DNA from: Macrotrachela quadricornifera | Lineage: Eukaryota > Rotifera > Eurotatoria > Philodinida > Philodinidae | Direction of reading: 5' to 3' | Assembly: GCA_022393335.1 (NCBI GenBank) | Contig: JAJEKB010000790.1 | Coordinates: forward strand, 1-64,000 | Length of the DNA stretch: 64,000 nucleotides | Part shown: positions 24,988 through 36,015 of the stretch, piece after piece | Position numbering within the stretch: the stretch's first letter is position 1 | Layout: each line of letters starts with the position of its first letter | Position numbers and translations under genes: made by a program | Notes under the pieces: generated by a model | What the model saw: only the letters and a program-made list of their open reading frames with translations | Told to the model about the DNA's origin: nothing | Databases searched by the model: none

Positions 24988-26216
24988 TTAAGCAGAAAGA
25001 CCACTAAGAACAGCAGCAAGACAACGTACAGTCATACCACAAGCAAGAAATATATAATTTCTTCTTCCTTGAATTTCACGAAACCAAAATAATGACCATA
25101 ATGATGTTACAATACCAGGTAAAACACTTACAATTGGATAAGCTACAGCACTTTTTAATGCACTAATAGCAACAATAAATCCAATATTTGCTACAGCCCA
25201 CATTACACCACTAACCATAGCTGGTAATGCAATAGATGGATTCATCATTGGTTTATTTCGTTTAAATATTGCATAGATAACAAAATAAAAAAATGATGAA
25301 AGGACAATACCTGAATATTGTGAACCAATATAATAAAGACCATTATTTGGTGGCATATCATTTTTATATATAAATTTTTCTGGATGATCACGTATATATT
25401 GATCAGGTATAAACATTAAACCATAAAATACTCCAGCTAAAGCAGATAAAAAGCAACCTAATGCTTTTTGTATAGGATCACTTAATCGATTGAGAAATGG
25501 AAAATCTGTTTCAAGTATTTCTTCAGTTTTTACAGGAATTGAATCGTTTTTAATCATTTCAATAGGTATTTCTTCACCTTCTCGAATAATAGGACGTGGT
25601 TCACGTGGTGTATTTGTTGATTTAATAAAAAGAAAAAAAATAGCACTTATAGCAGCTAATGCAACTGATGCATAATTCAATACTAATTTTGCTGTTGTAG
25701 GTGGTACTTGAGGATTAACACCAAGTAAACCAAAACGACCACCAGCCCAACCCATTATTAAACTTGTTGTTCCCCAAATAAGTAAACCAACAGCAAGACC
25801 ACATGTTTTTATACAAAATACTGTTACAAGATTTCCTGTTGTCCATAAAACACCTACAAATATATATATATATATAATTATCAAAATTCGATTTAAAAAA
25901 TTTTTTTTTTAATACCTCCTATAAATACAAGTGGATAGATACGTTGATTGCCTATAATAAGATCAACTATAATGCCAATAATATAAACAGCAATACAGAA
26001 AACAAATTGAAAGAAAAATCCATCACCAGCTGAAAATTGTTTGACAGGTACAAGATTTGACCCGAAAAAGATTGATGCTATTAAACAACCAATAAAGCCA
26101 GCCCAAACCGGCAAGGACGCACTAACATTTGCTGTATTTCCATTTGCAATTGCTTCTATTTGATTTACTGCAGAAATATTTGTTATTGATGATAGAACAG
26201 TTGTGAAATCGGTCAT
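24988..26216 (-). CDS. tmem144: Transmembrane protein 144 (TMEM144), drug/metabolite-transporter-like
   Basis: Two exons, 25916-26216 and 24988-25853, with a phase-consistent GT..AG intron give 388 aa. After an N-terminal Thr/Asn-rich stretch there are about ten hydrophobic segments, starting with VWAGFIGCLIASIFFGSNLV. Family matches include SNLVPVKQFSAGDGFFFQF, GRFGLLGVNPQVP, KALGCFLSALAGVFYGLMF and the last helices RRNYIFLACGMTVRCLAAVL. TMEM144 resembles EamA/DMT sugar-nucleotide-type transporters; its substrate is not established. A polar loop of about 50 residues rich in Glu/Pro lies in the middle. An acceptor-like AG occurs 24 nt upstream of Met 26216. Confidence 0.92.
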
Positions 26217-27670
26217 TCTATTAACAGTACCTACCGAAACCTTAAAAAAAATTTAAAGATATTTAAAACTCTACAATATTAAACAGACAAAAAAAAATGA
26301 AAGTGTCATAGAAATTTATCTTTATATTCTTTATACTCCAAATTAACGATTGTCATGTTTTTTTTAGAATATAATAAACTTTGGATTAAAATCTGTATTC
26401 TTTTGTTTTCTTTTAAAGTGAAAAAAATACGTTTTATTTAAGGTCAGCTTAAAATTACGATAAAAAACAAGCGAATATATTATTATAATGAATGTTATTC
26501 AGTAAGCAAAAAAAAGATTGATATTTATTTTTTAACATGTTTGTAAGCGACAAGAGACAAATAACCATTGATAAATATCCATAATCACGTTCGTATTATC
26601 ATAAAGAATCAAGTATTGCATTGTTATTTTGACATGATATCAAAATCTATTTGTACTCTTATATCGTATTCAAATTTTTTTTTTGTATATATATATATTT
26701 GTAAAAACATTCTTCGTGCTTTTTTTTATTGATAATAATGAGGTAAAACTTTACTTTCAATAACAAATAATCGATTTGATCTTACTTAGGATTTTTAAAA
26801 CTAGACATGTCTATATTTTATACTTGTATTATAGAGAAAAAACATGAAATATTCTTATAAACATCTTTTCAGAATCTTTTTATAAATAGCCTCATGAATT
26901 CAATAAATCACCCGCTATGCTCCAAGTGTCTTGTTTTGTTCATTTTGATATATACATCTTACAGAGCGTATCAACCTTCAAATATCATCAGACAAACGAC
27001 GGCATGCACAGCATGTCTGCTTGTTACTTCTATGTTCGTTCATGTGTTTTGTTTTCTTTCAAGAAAAGAAAACGTGTGAACAATGATGTTCGATTGCTGA
27101 GCATATCTCAATATATATATACATATGTGTACACCACACGACTGAGAAGTGGACATGTTTGTCTTGTATGAATAGATGTTGTTGATAATAATGATCCTAT
27201 CACTGAACAATTAACTATCATCATTGATGAGTATATTCAATCTTTCAATTGTTGGAAATATATACAATCAAATAAAGAATAAAGATATATATATAAAACA
27301 TCTTTGAACTTGTCCGATATTGTATCCTTTTCTTTATAAAAAAAAAAACGAAAAGAAAAAAAAAGATTCAATTTATCATCGATTGTCATCATCTAATTTT
27401 ACTCATTTCGAGATAATTGCCAATTGAATTGAGCACTTGACGAAGACATTGAAACCCAAGAGAAAAAAAATATTCTTCTTTAATTTTTTCTTTCAGGTAG
27501 CCGATAGATAAGAAAGACTTCTAACATCTGTTGATTTTTTTTCTTTTTTTTTTCTTCTTTGTTTCTTTAAATACACACACATACACACAGACGAACACAC
27601 AGAGACAATCCCCACCACTGTTCCACTGACATACAATGATGCAATAAACAAAAGAAAAATGTATCGATAT
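26217..27670. other. Gene-free stretch between tmem144 and the ALX-type gene
   Basis: Contains the tmem144 promoter side and the alx 3' flank. Overlapping plus-strand frames at 26894-27171 lack domains. A CA-rich microsatellite-like tract lies at about 27572-27605 and A/T homopolymer runs are common. No gene is supported. Confidence 0.35.
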
Positions 27671-29625
27671 TTACATGCCACCAAGTGCTACACTATGTTC
27701 ACGTGCTTTAAGGCGTAATGCAGCAATTGAGGTACTTCGATGATCAGGATTAAGATTATATCCAGTATATGGACATGGATTAAAATTATTTGCTGGATGA
27801 GATGGTTGTTGTGGTGGAGGTGGTGGAAATGCATAAGGCATACCCATAAAATTTGGTATTGCACTTGACATCATCATAGACGAAGATGCTGAAAGAGGTT
27901 GACATGATGATCCTGTTTGTTGTTGAGATTGTTGTTGTTGATGATGATCTCGCATAGGAACATGACCTAATGATGCTGTTGATGATGAACACCAACCATT
28001 ACTTGTTGCTAACTAAGATCATAATTATTATAAATATTAATAAAAAAAAAAAAACTATTTTTCAAGAATATATAAATACCGATGGATATTGACTACTTGC
28101 AGCTGAAATTAATGAGATATCATAAGGATTTGTTGTAGGCACCGTTAATGAACGTATTTGAGGAGCATTTGTATATCGTTCACGTTTACGCCATTTAGCA
28201 CGTCGATTTTGAAACCAAACCTATATATCAATAATTATAAATTATATTTTATTTTTAATCGTATTCTTACAAATAAATATCTTTTCTTTCTTTATTTATC
28301 AATATAAGACAATCAATTTTAATTCTTTATCATTTGACTAACAGATCATAATCTTTCTCTATATAATGTTATTTAATCTAGTATTCTATGAGAAAAAAAT
28401 ATTTATTATGTACAAAATATATTACACGTAGTTAAGAGATGATAAATTATATAAAACTGTACTTTAACAAATTTTTCATAGGTTTTCAATGACTTCATAT
28501 AACGATAAAAGATGATCGAATGTTGTTAGAATTTCTTTGAAGAAGCAAAAAAATGTCTTATGTATAGAATTTTTCTAATCTATCTATTGTTCTTTGATTG
28601 GTTCTTTATCATTATCTATCAACAGACTCATTATCCGATCTACGAACACATATTATTATTATTATTTCAGATTTGATAGAATAATTCCTTTTTTTTTTAT
28701 TCTACTCAATAAATTTATCTTTTGTCTATAGTCTTAATAGACCTTTGACATTCACATTCAGTCATTGTATCCTAAGATACTAACTAAGAATAAAAAAAAG
28801 AATATAAAGAAAGATATTTCTTTTGTTTTTTTCTTTTTCTGATTGGCTATGATGTAAAGAGAGAAGAAAGAAAAAGATCCGAATTAATACCAGATGTGTT
28901 TGTTAAAGATATAGTCTTATATAGACATACCTGTACTCGTGCTTCTGTCAAATCACATCGAAGTGCAAGTTGTTCACGTACATAAACATCTGGATAATGA
29001 GTCTTTTGAAAGACACGTTCCATTTCTTCAAGTTGAAATGATGTAAATGTTGTACGATTTCGTCGTTTTTTACGTTTTGAATCATTTCCATTTGAATCAT
29101 TTGTTGTATCACCTTCATCTGATGATGAGCCACTATTTGTATTATTATGTTGAATACATAATTTTTTGCTTGAGTCCATGCATGGTGATTCTATAGAAAA
29201 TAAAAATGTATAGAATTTTTTTTTCAATTGGTCTTATCTCTTAAAGCTCTTGATTTCGTACGTAATTTTTTTTCCCGAAGGAATGAACGGAAATGAAATC
29301 AGTGGCAATGATCACGTTCGATCTGTCTGCTTATCTCATATTCTCTTGCAATAGGCGTGGAGGCACGCACATACGCTTGATATACCTGCTGAGCAATAAC
29401 AACTCAATCATCCTGGTAGAAGCCACATCAACCAGCAAAAAAAAGAAAAGAAGGAATCAATCTTCTCTGATATGTATGTATACATGATAAAACGTTCGCA
29501 ATGTGATATATAGTTAATGATATAATTCATTTTCAATGAAGATAATCAATTTAATTTTTTCTTTGTTTTGATAAATAAGACGACAAAAAAACAATATCTT
29601 TACCTGAATGAGGATGATGCATCAT
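27671..29625 (-). CDS. alx: ALX/aristaless-like paired-class homeodomain transcription factor with OAR motif
   Basis: Exons are 29604-29625, 28931-29190, 28080-28220 and 27671-28012, giving 254 aa in phase. The start is Met-Met at 29625, with an in-frame stop upstream. The homeodomain covers residues ~49-108: [20 protein letters not shown], then [16 protein letters not shown], then [20 protein letters not shown]. It has Gln at position 50 and the [14 protein letters not shown] stretch and RKRERY end typical of ALX1/3/4. The intron after VQ splits the third helix, as is common in paired-class genes. No PRD domain is present. The C-terminus is Gln/Ser/Pro-rich and ends in an OAR motif, [12 protein letters not shown] (~237-248), immediately before the stop. 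ALX proteins act as nuclear regulators of mesenchyme and skeletal patterning in vertebrates; the role here is unknown. It is head to head with nanos. Confidence 0.9.
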
Positions 29626-32505
29626 GGTGAATTGATGGCTACGAATTGGGACTAATTGTCAATTGAAGGCAAGGTGTTAATTTAATATATTTGAACCCTT
29701 TTTTTCTCTAACCGAATTTTCGACCGACAATGTAATCTGTATGCACACGGCTCTAATTTTATTAATCAGTTATCTGTAGAACCGAATGTAAGCCACCGTC
29801 GTAGTTGAGAGAGAAGGAGAGAGGAAAAGAGAGGCAATACCATTCGAATAAAGGAGTAGAATGTACTGTGTCGTTGTCGGCAAAGAAGAAGATTAATGGC
29901 AATACTTCTATTCTTGCTTTTTCTTCTTCTCCTTCACTTTCTCCTTCTCTTTCTCGTTCGTTGATTTTCTTTTCCCTTCGGCTGGTTGCCAGATAGATAC
30001 ATGGTCGAAGTGCGTAAATTTGCCGATTGGTCCATATGTATAAGAAAGATACTCTATCCATATATGTTCTCTTCGTTTGATCCAGTATGTGAACAAGAAA
30101 TCTTTTCTTTTTTTTTTTTTTATTTATGTGAGAAAATAAAGTGAGTATAAACAACATATGATACAAATACAGTAGAAAATTTTATCATGCGGTATGCATC
30201 TTTATAATCTATGTCTTAATAACAAAAAAAAAAGAAACAACGAAGAAATCGTTTTTATTTGCTTCTACTAGATTTTTGCACGAGCAAAGGGCAATTAGGG
30301 TGATTGTCGTTGATAACTTGTGCGCACGCACGTATGTCAACGGCTCGTTTATTATACAAAGAGAAGTCGTCTATCCTATCTCGTCCTTCCATAAAGGCAG
30401 GCATCTAGATGATTTGTCTTCATCGATCAACACAAATAGTTAAATGAAGCCAAAACTAGTCAATCGGAGTCTCCACCCATTTTTCTTCCATTGATTGGTT
30501 AATGGAAAAAAAAATAGTTTATTATCTTTTCTTTGCTTTTAAAATTATCAAAATTTGAAAAAGAACATTGGATTGTTATGTTTTCGAACAATTCCCAAAT
30601 GAATGCAAAAAAAATCTTTTTCTTTGACGCGGCAAAGATCAGTTAGTTAGAAGAAATAACAAACTCTTCTTCTTTTTTATTTCTCAAAACAACAAGAAAA
30701 CAAAAACTTGATGCTGCATAAAATTAAGAAATGCCAAGATGATATCTCTTATCTATATCGTTCGTCATTTGCATAGTTTGTTCAATGATGAACGTATTTC
30801 TGCTGTTGTTGTTGTTGTTGTTCTTGTCTGTTCAATATAAATGAATACAAATCTGCTAGATGAACTGTTACAAATATATATAGTTTTTCTTTTAATGAAA
30901 GAAAATATTTCGATTTATACTAATACATTTTAATCATTTATTTGAATAGATATGCAAAACTTTTGATCAATATCATCCATTAAAATATACAAAACAAAAG
31001 TAGTGAGCTTTCGATTTTTTCTTCTTCTTTTTTTTTTTTGATCAGTAAAACAAACAAATGAGATGATTAGTTCTTGGAATAAAGTATCAATTACATATAA
31101 CAAATGTATAGAAGAGAGAGAAAGGGAAAAGAAAAGGTTTTTGAGAGAAATAACATATATGTATACAAATCGAAGATTATTAAATTACTAGTGTAAAAGA
31201 AAAAGAAAGTTTTTTTTGTATATACAAAGCTGTTAGCAAAATAAACTTGTCCGATGGAAAAGAGCATGTCTGTATCGATTAGCACTTTAGCAAAGTTCAC
31301 ATCTTGTCTATCAGAAAAGATTACTTTCATTTTCTTCCTACACATATGGAAAATTTCTTGAAAATATTCATATAAAATATATTCAATAAGATTTCAAATA
31401 ATTATTAAAGATTAACTAGTTTTTCGATTTTAATTCCACATTATATTTTGTAGTAGACATATTCTATTTGATAAATATGGTAATTATATGATGAAAACTG
31501 ATGATAAGTTCTAGGTTTATTAGATATGATTAAAGAAAAGTACTTGATAGCAGTTGAGTGTCTTTGCATATACTTTGCTTATTTAATACAATTTGATTCA
31601 TATTATTAATAAAGAAAAAAACGTGAAAGTATATAAAGAAAATAATTTATTAATACATAATATTAAATTAAAAATAATCTCTAATGTGATCAATTAATTT
31701 AATATCAAAATATATTAATTATAATTTATAAATTTATTAACAAAATATTATCTATGAATTATTATTTGTATATTTAATCTTCATTTAAAGATATCTATCA
31801 TATTAGTTTTAGAGATATTAATTTCTTGATTAATTATTCGTATTCAAAAATATTTAAATTATATTCAATTAATTCTATTGTGATATCATGATCAGGAATA
31901 TTTTATTTCAAAATAAAATGTTCAAATATCATAATCACGTTTTTTTTTAAATAATCAAAATGAGAATATATTTTTACTCGTATTTTCAACAATTTTCTAT
32001 TATTAATAATAATATCATTCTTTTTATTACAATAAAATAAATCTGAAAACTAAAAACATGATGATGATGAATATTATTGAACTGAATGGAATCATGGATT
32101 TTAAATATGTAATATTGTTCTACAGAACAAAAATGGTATGGTCATCAATAGAAAAATATTCATAAGAATCCATATTTTTCTAAGTTTTGAAAATTATTAT
32201 ACAATAAATACAAGTTATTTCATGACAAGAATTAACATTAATAACAATGTTTGAAGAAATAGGTGGATAATGAAAATTTCATAGAATATAGTTTTTTATT
32301 GAAATCAATAATAATATTTCACATAAAGCATCTGTACGAATATGCCATTTATTCAAAAGATAAGAAAGATATCTAACTTTCTTTTTGTTAAAATAATTTT
32401 TAATCTATTCTATTTCAAATTTCGTTTTGTCAAAATCCTTATTTTTGAAAAATTGACTCTTTGACTAAAAATCGTTTTCGTTGAAAGGAGTCCTTGATAA
32501 AATGC

Positions 32506-32534
32506 TTGTAGCTTCTATTTGGGTAAAGCTACAA
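32506..32534. repeat. Short perfect hairpin inside a repeat-like block
   Basis: TTGTAGCTT (32506-32514) is the exact reverse complement of AAGCTACAA (32526-32534), with an 11 nt loop. It sits in less AT-rich DNA between 32480 and 33130 that also holds copies of a dispersed repeat. Confidence 0.5.
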
Positions 32535-32732
32535 CTTAGTTGAACATCACATTTTGTAGAGAATTGTCCGTTCTATAGAATGATCAGCTCCAGCGCTTTT
32601 TAACATGTTCCAAAAAGGATTTACTGATTAAACATAAATTTGTGGGCTTACTATTCAAAATAATGTTTCAGACGTATTGAGAATGACCTTTACCACTGCT
32701 GAAGAATAATGTACACCAGATTTCTCAGCCGA

Positions 32733-33000
32733 TATTCAAAAGGAGCACAAAATTCTGGTCACAAGCTGTAATTGTTGGCTCCTCTGAAATGCTGTCAAAT
32801 AGAGCAAAATGAATAAGCATGTTCACCGAAAACTTCGACACACAGATTCTGTCCAAACTAATTTTTTGGAGATTTTAAAGACTAATTCACTACTCTCGAA
32901 CCACAATCATGGTAAAAATTTTCAAGTCGATATTCAACAAAAGTACAAAATGCTGATTCTAACGTATGACTTTTGATTCTTTAGAAGTACTTTCTAGCTA
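32733..33000 (+). repeat. Dispersed repeat, two diverged copies
   Basis: Two diverged copies of a block with the pattern GATATTCAA..AG.ACAAAAT.CTG lie at about 32735-32765 and 32928-32965. The second continues as GCTGATTCTAACGTATGACT. Related sequence recurs near 38037-38075 (reverse strand) and 38380-38425. Type of element unknown. Confidence 0.45.
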
Positions 33001-33702
33001 GTCAAAAGTGAATCGACATGTGGTCCAAAAACTTTTTTATCTCATCCGTTATTATCGAAAAAGCGTGTATCTTCTTATCAAAAACTTTTGAAAACAATAC
33101 TAAAACATATAGATTCTTACTCAGCTCGTCAAACTCTATCCAATCATGTATAAAAAAATGAAGAAAGAATTTGCTTTAATGTTGCATTATTTCTACTTTC
33201 CTAACGTCAAATATATAATTCATCATGTCCTATAGACATAACATCTGTTAAGTTGACTAGATTTGATTAGATAGAAGAACAAAATTATCATATGTTCAAA
33301 ACAAATAAATTTCAATAATTTTTCATTCTGTTTCATATCTATATATTATAATTTGAAAAATATCAAGTTTAATAGTACTATATCCAGGGTAAAACTAGAT
33401 CATTCGTTACATATTAATATCGCTTTTCTTTCTCTTTTCTCCATAATATATATATATACATATGTATATATTTCAGTCGAGGTATAATTTATGATTTTTT
33501 TTTTCATCATTCCGTCTCGAATATTCGTCCAGTAAAGCGAGAAAAGAAAAATCTTCATATCTGTGTCCATTCTTCTTAATAAATCATAGTTATAGCAACT
33601 TGTCACATGACCAAAAGAGGAGAATAATAGAAATAGATGTCTTTATTTTAAGTTAATCCCTCGCTAAAATATATGATATTCACTGTGTATTTTAGAAAGA
33701 AA

Positions 33703-33720
33703 GTGTGTGTGTGTGTGTGT
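33703..33720. repeat. (GT)9 microsatellite
   Basis: Nine uninterrupted GT units about 95 bp upstream of the nanos start codon. Confidence 0.9.
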
Positions 33721-33814
33721 TTGTAATCACAATATTCTTTATCTTTGATATTGTATTCATTCGTTTAATTTACAATCAAAAAACAATTTAAATCAAATAA
33801 AATAAAACAATAAA

Positions 33815-36015
33815 ATGGAATCAATTCTCGGTCGTGGTTATTCAATAAATGAAGAATCTGATTTAATTGATCAATATTCACCATTATCAAGTACTATTGA
33901 TGAAGATATAGAACAAGATGACGATTTGTTCTATCCCGAAGAAGATAATGTAGAAGAAGAGGAAGATAATTCATCTACTGTACCAACTAGTAATACGACA
34001 CATTCTTCATCATCGATTGATGAAATTAGTGGGATGGGTTTGGGTAAATAAAGAAAAAGAAAAAAAGATATTTTTTATTTATTTTTCTTTAAAAGGTGCA
34101 TTTAAACCATTACCATTTAAAATGATGCCTATCGACGCAACACCGCCACCAACACCATTAATTCCACGTCGTTTACTCGATCCAGTAAATAGTGCAACAA
34201 ATGCTTTTCAATCTATGACAATTAGCACTAATTTACCATTAACTCCACCAAGAAGTGCAGATGTTACAAATACAAATTGGTCATTAGGAACTTCAACAAA
34301 TGATATTCGAAATAATAATTCATTATTTTCACGTATTAATGATACTACACCTAAGACATCGACAACAACTAGTTTATTAACACCAACAAGTATTGAACGA
34401 TATTTTTCTAGTAATCGTCGTTTATCTGATTCAGCATTTACACCATCAACAAGTGAATAATTTTATTAAAATATATATTTATTATAAGAATTTATTTATT
34501 TTTTTTCTTCATAGCACTTGATCATCCACTTACTATGCCAGCTCTTGCTACAATGACAAATAGGCATCAATCAGTTTCAGGACAACATACTGAAATAACC
34601 AATGGTTTGTATAAAAAAAAAAAGAAAAGAAAATTAAATATTTTCTAATTAATATAAAATTTATTTTTCTTGTTTTTATTTATATTTTAGAAACGAATCA
34701 TTTGTATCCATATATGGATCATCTTGTCGATGGAATACCTTCAAATATTGGAACATCTTGTGCACCATCAACAACAACATCTTGGTCAACATTAATTAGT
34801 TCAAATGGTACAACAAATGATGATACACTATCATTATCATCGTTATCTCGACCACGTATTAATAGTAATTCATATGCACCATCAACACCACAACTTAATT
34901 TTAAACCACTTCAGCAACCTTCACCATTACAACCACCTCATTTAACAAGTCCACCATTTCCACAACGTATGAATGCTGCAAGTTCTCTATTTCAACCAAA
35001 TTCAAATCCAACACCAACTAATGGTCCATTTAGTCATGCATCATCATTTCATCCTCAATCACCTGTTACACATCAAACGCAACAATTATTACCATTACCA
35101 CAACAAGCTCAACGTCCATTATGGCAACAGCCACCTCCACCACCACCACCCCTACCACAATCTTCATCTCAACAACCACCACAACAACATCGTCCTTTAC
35201 TTCCCATTGGTATGCCACCAATTCCTCATCCTCAATCATTACAACAACAGCAACAACAACAAAATCAACCAATGATGAATCAATTTCAACCAAATGATGC
35301 TTGGCTTTTAGCAGAAATGACAGCAATGTTACGTCAAAATCAACAACAACAAATGGCAGCTTTTAATGCAAATATAACATTAAGTACAGCAGCACAACAA
35401 ATACTTGCAGCTAATACAAATAATAATAATAATCGACCATTACGTTCAGAAAAAATTGATATTGAAATAATTAAACATCTTATTCGAGAAGCAAGATGGA
35501 AACGACGATGTGGTATGAAAAAAGAAGTAAATAAAATATATATTTTCATAAAGACAAAAAAAAGAATTTAATTTCTTCTTTTTATTTTTAGGTTTGTGTT
35601 TTTTGTCGTAATAATGGTGAAAATGAACTTATATATACAAGTCATTCTCTAAAAGATTCTGTTGGAAATGTAACATGTCCAATTTTACGTGCTTATCAAT
35701 GCCCAATTTGTGGTGCAACAGGTGCACAAGGTAATTTTATTTATTTACTGAAAAATAATTTCTTATCTAAAATATATTTTAATAGCTCATACTATTAAAT
35801 ATTGTCAAGCAGCTGGTGATGATAGTAATAGACATGTAGCTACTCCATACGAAAAAATGATTCGTACACAATGTATGCAAACATTTGGTCTTGATGATAA
35901 TATAACAGCATCAATGCCTGCAATATTTGGTCCAATTGGTAGTAATTCACCAGCTGGTAGTCCTGCATCGCTTTGGCCTGCATTGACTGGCGGTTGGCCT
36001 GGTAATAATTTATAA
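33815..36015 (+). CDS. nanos: Nanos RNA-binding translational regulator (long form)
   Basis: Six exons (33815-34043, 34096-34452, 34515-34604, 34691-35526, 35592-35730, 35786-36015) give 626 aa. The diagnostic part is the double CCHC nanos zinc finger at residues ~506-557. It begins [20 protein letters not shown], continues [20 protein letters not shown], and ends GATGAQAHTIKYC. All eight zinc ligands (C-x2-C-x12-H-x10-C and C-x2-C-x7-H-x4-C) are present. Nanos works with Pumilio to repress mRNAs in the germline and in stem cells. The 500-residue N-terminal region is low complexity: an acidic stretch (residues ~30-60), Thr/Ser/Pro-rich and Gln/Pro/Asn-rich segments. This makes the protein longer than most family members. 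A 69-residue tail follows the finger. The intron after CGATGAQ splits the second finger motif. Confidence 0.95.

Larger units (their letters stand above)
29626..33814. promoter_or_regulatory. 4.2 kb head-to-head intergenic region between alx and nanos
   Basis: No gene is supported: frames such as 29762-30166 and 31091-31345 are low complexity or composed of T/A runs. Two developmental genes start from its ends, so regulatory elements are expected but none can be named by eye. It contains pyrimidine-rich tracts (29925-29985), a CTG/TTG microsatellite (30800-30823), a (GT)9 run (33703-33720) and diverged repeat blocks between 32480 and 33130. Confidence 0.4.

Noticed and set aside
29762..30166. 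A 134-residue minus-strand frame upstream of the homeobox gene.
   Set aside because: It consists of Lys/Glu and Phe/Ser runs from purine- and pyrimidine-rich tracts, with no domain or splice support.
34973..35326. His/Asn-rich and Val-rich frames in other reading frames over the nanos N-terminal exon.
   Set aside because: They are shadows of the Gln/Pro-rich nanos coding sequence.
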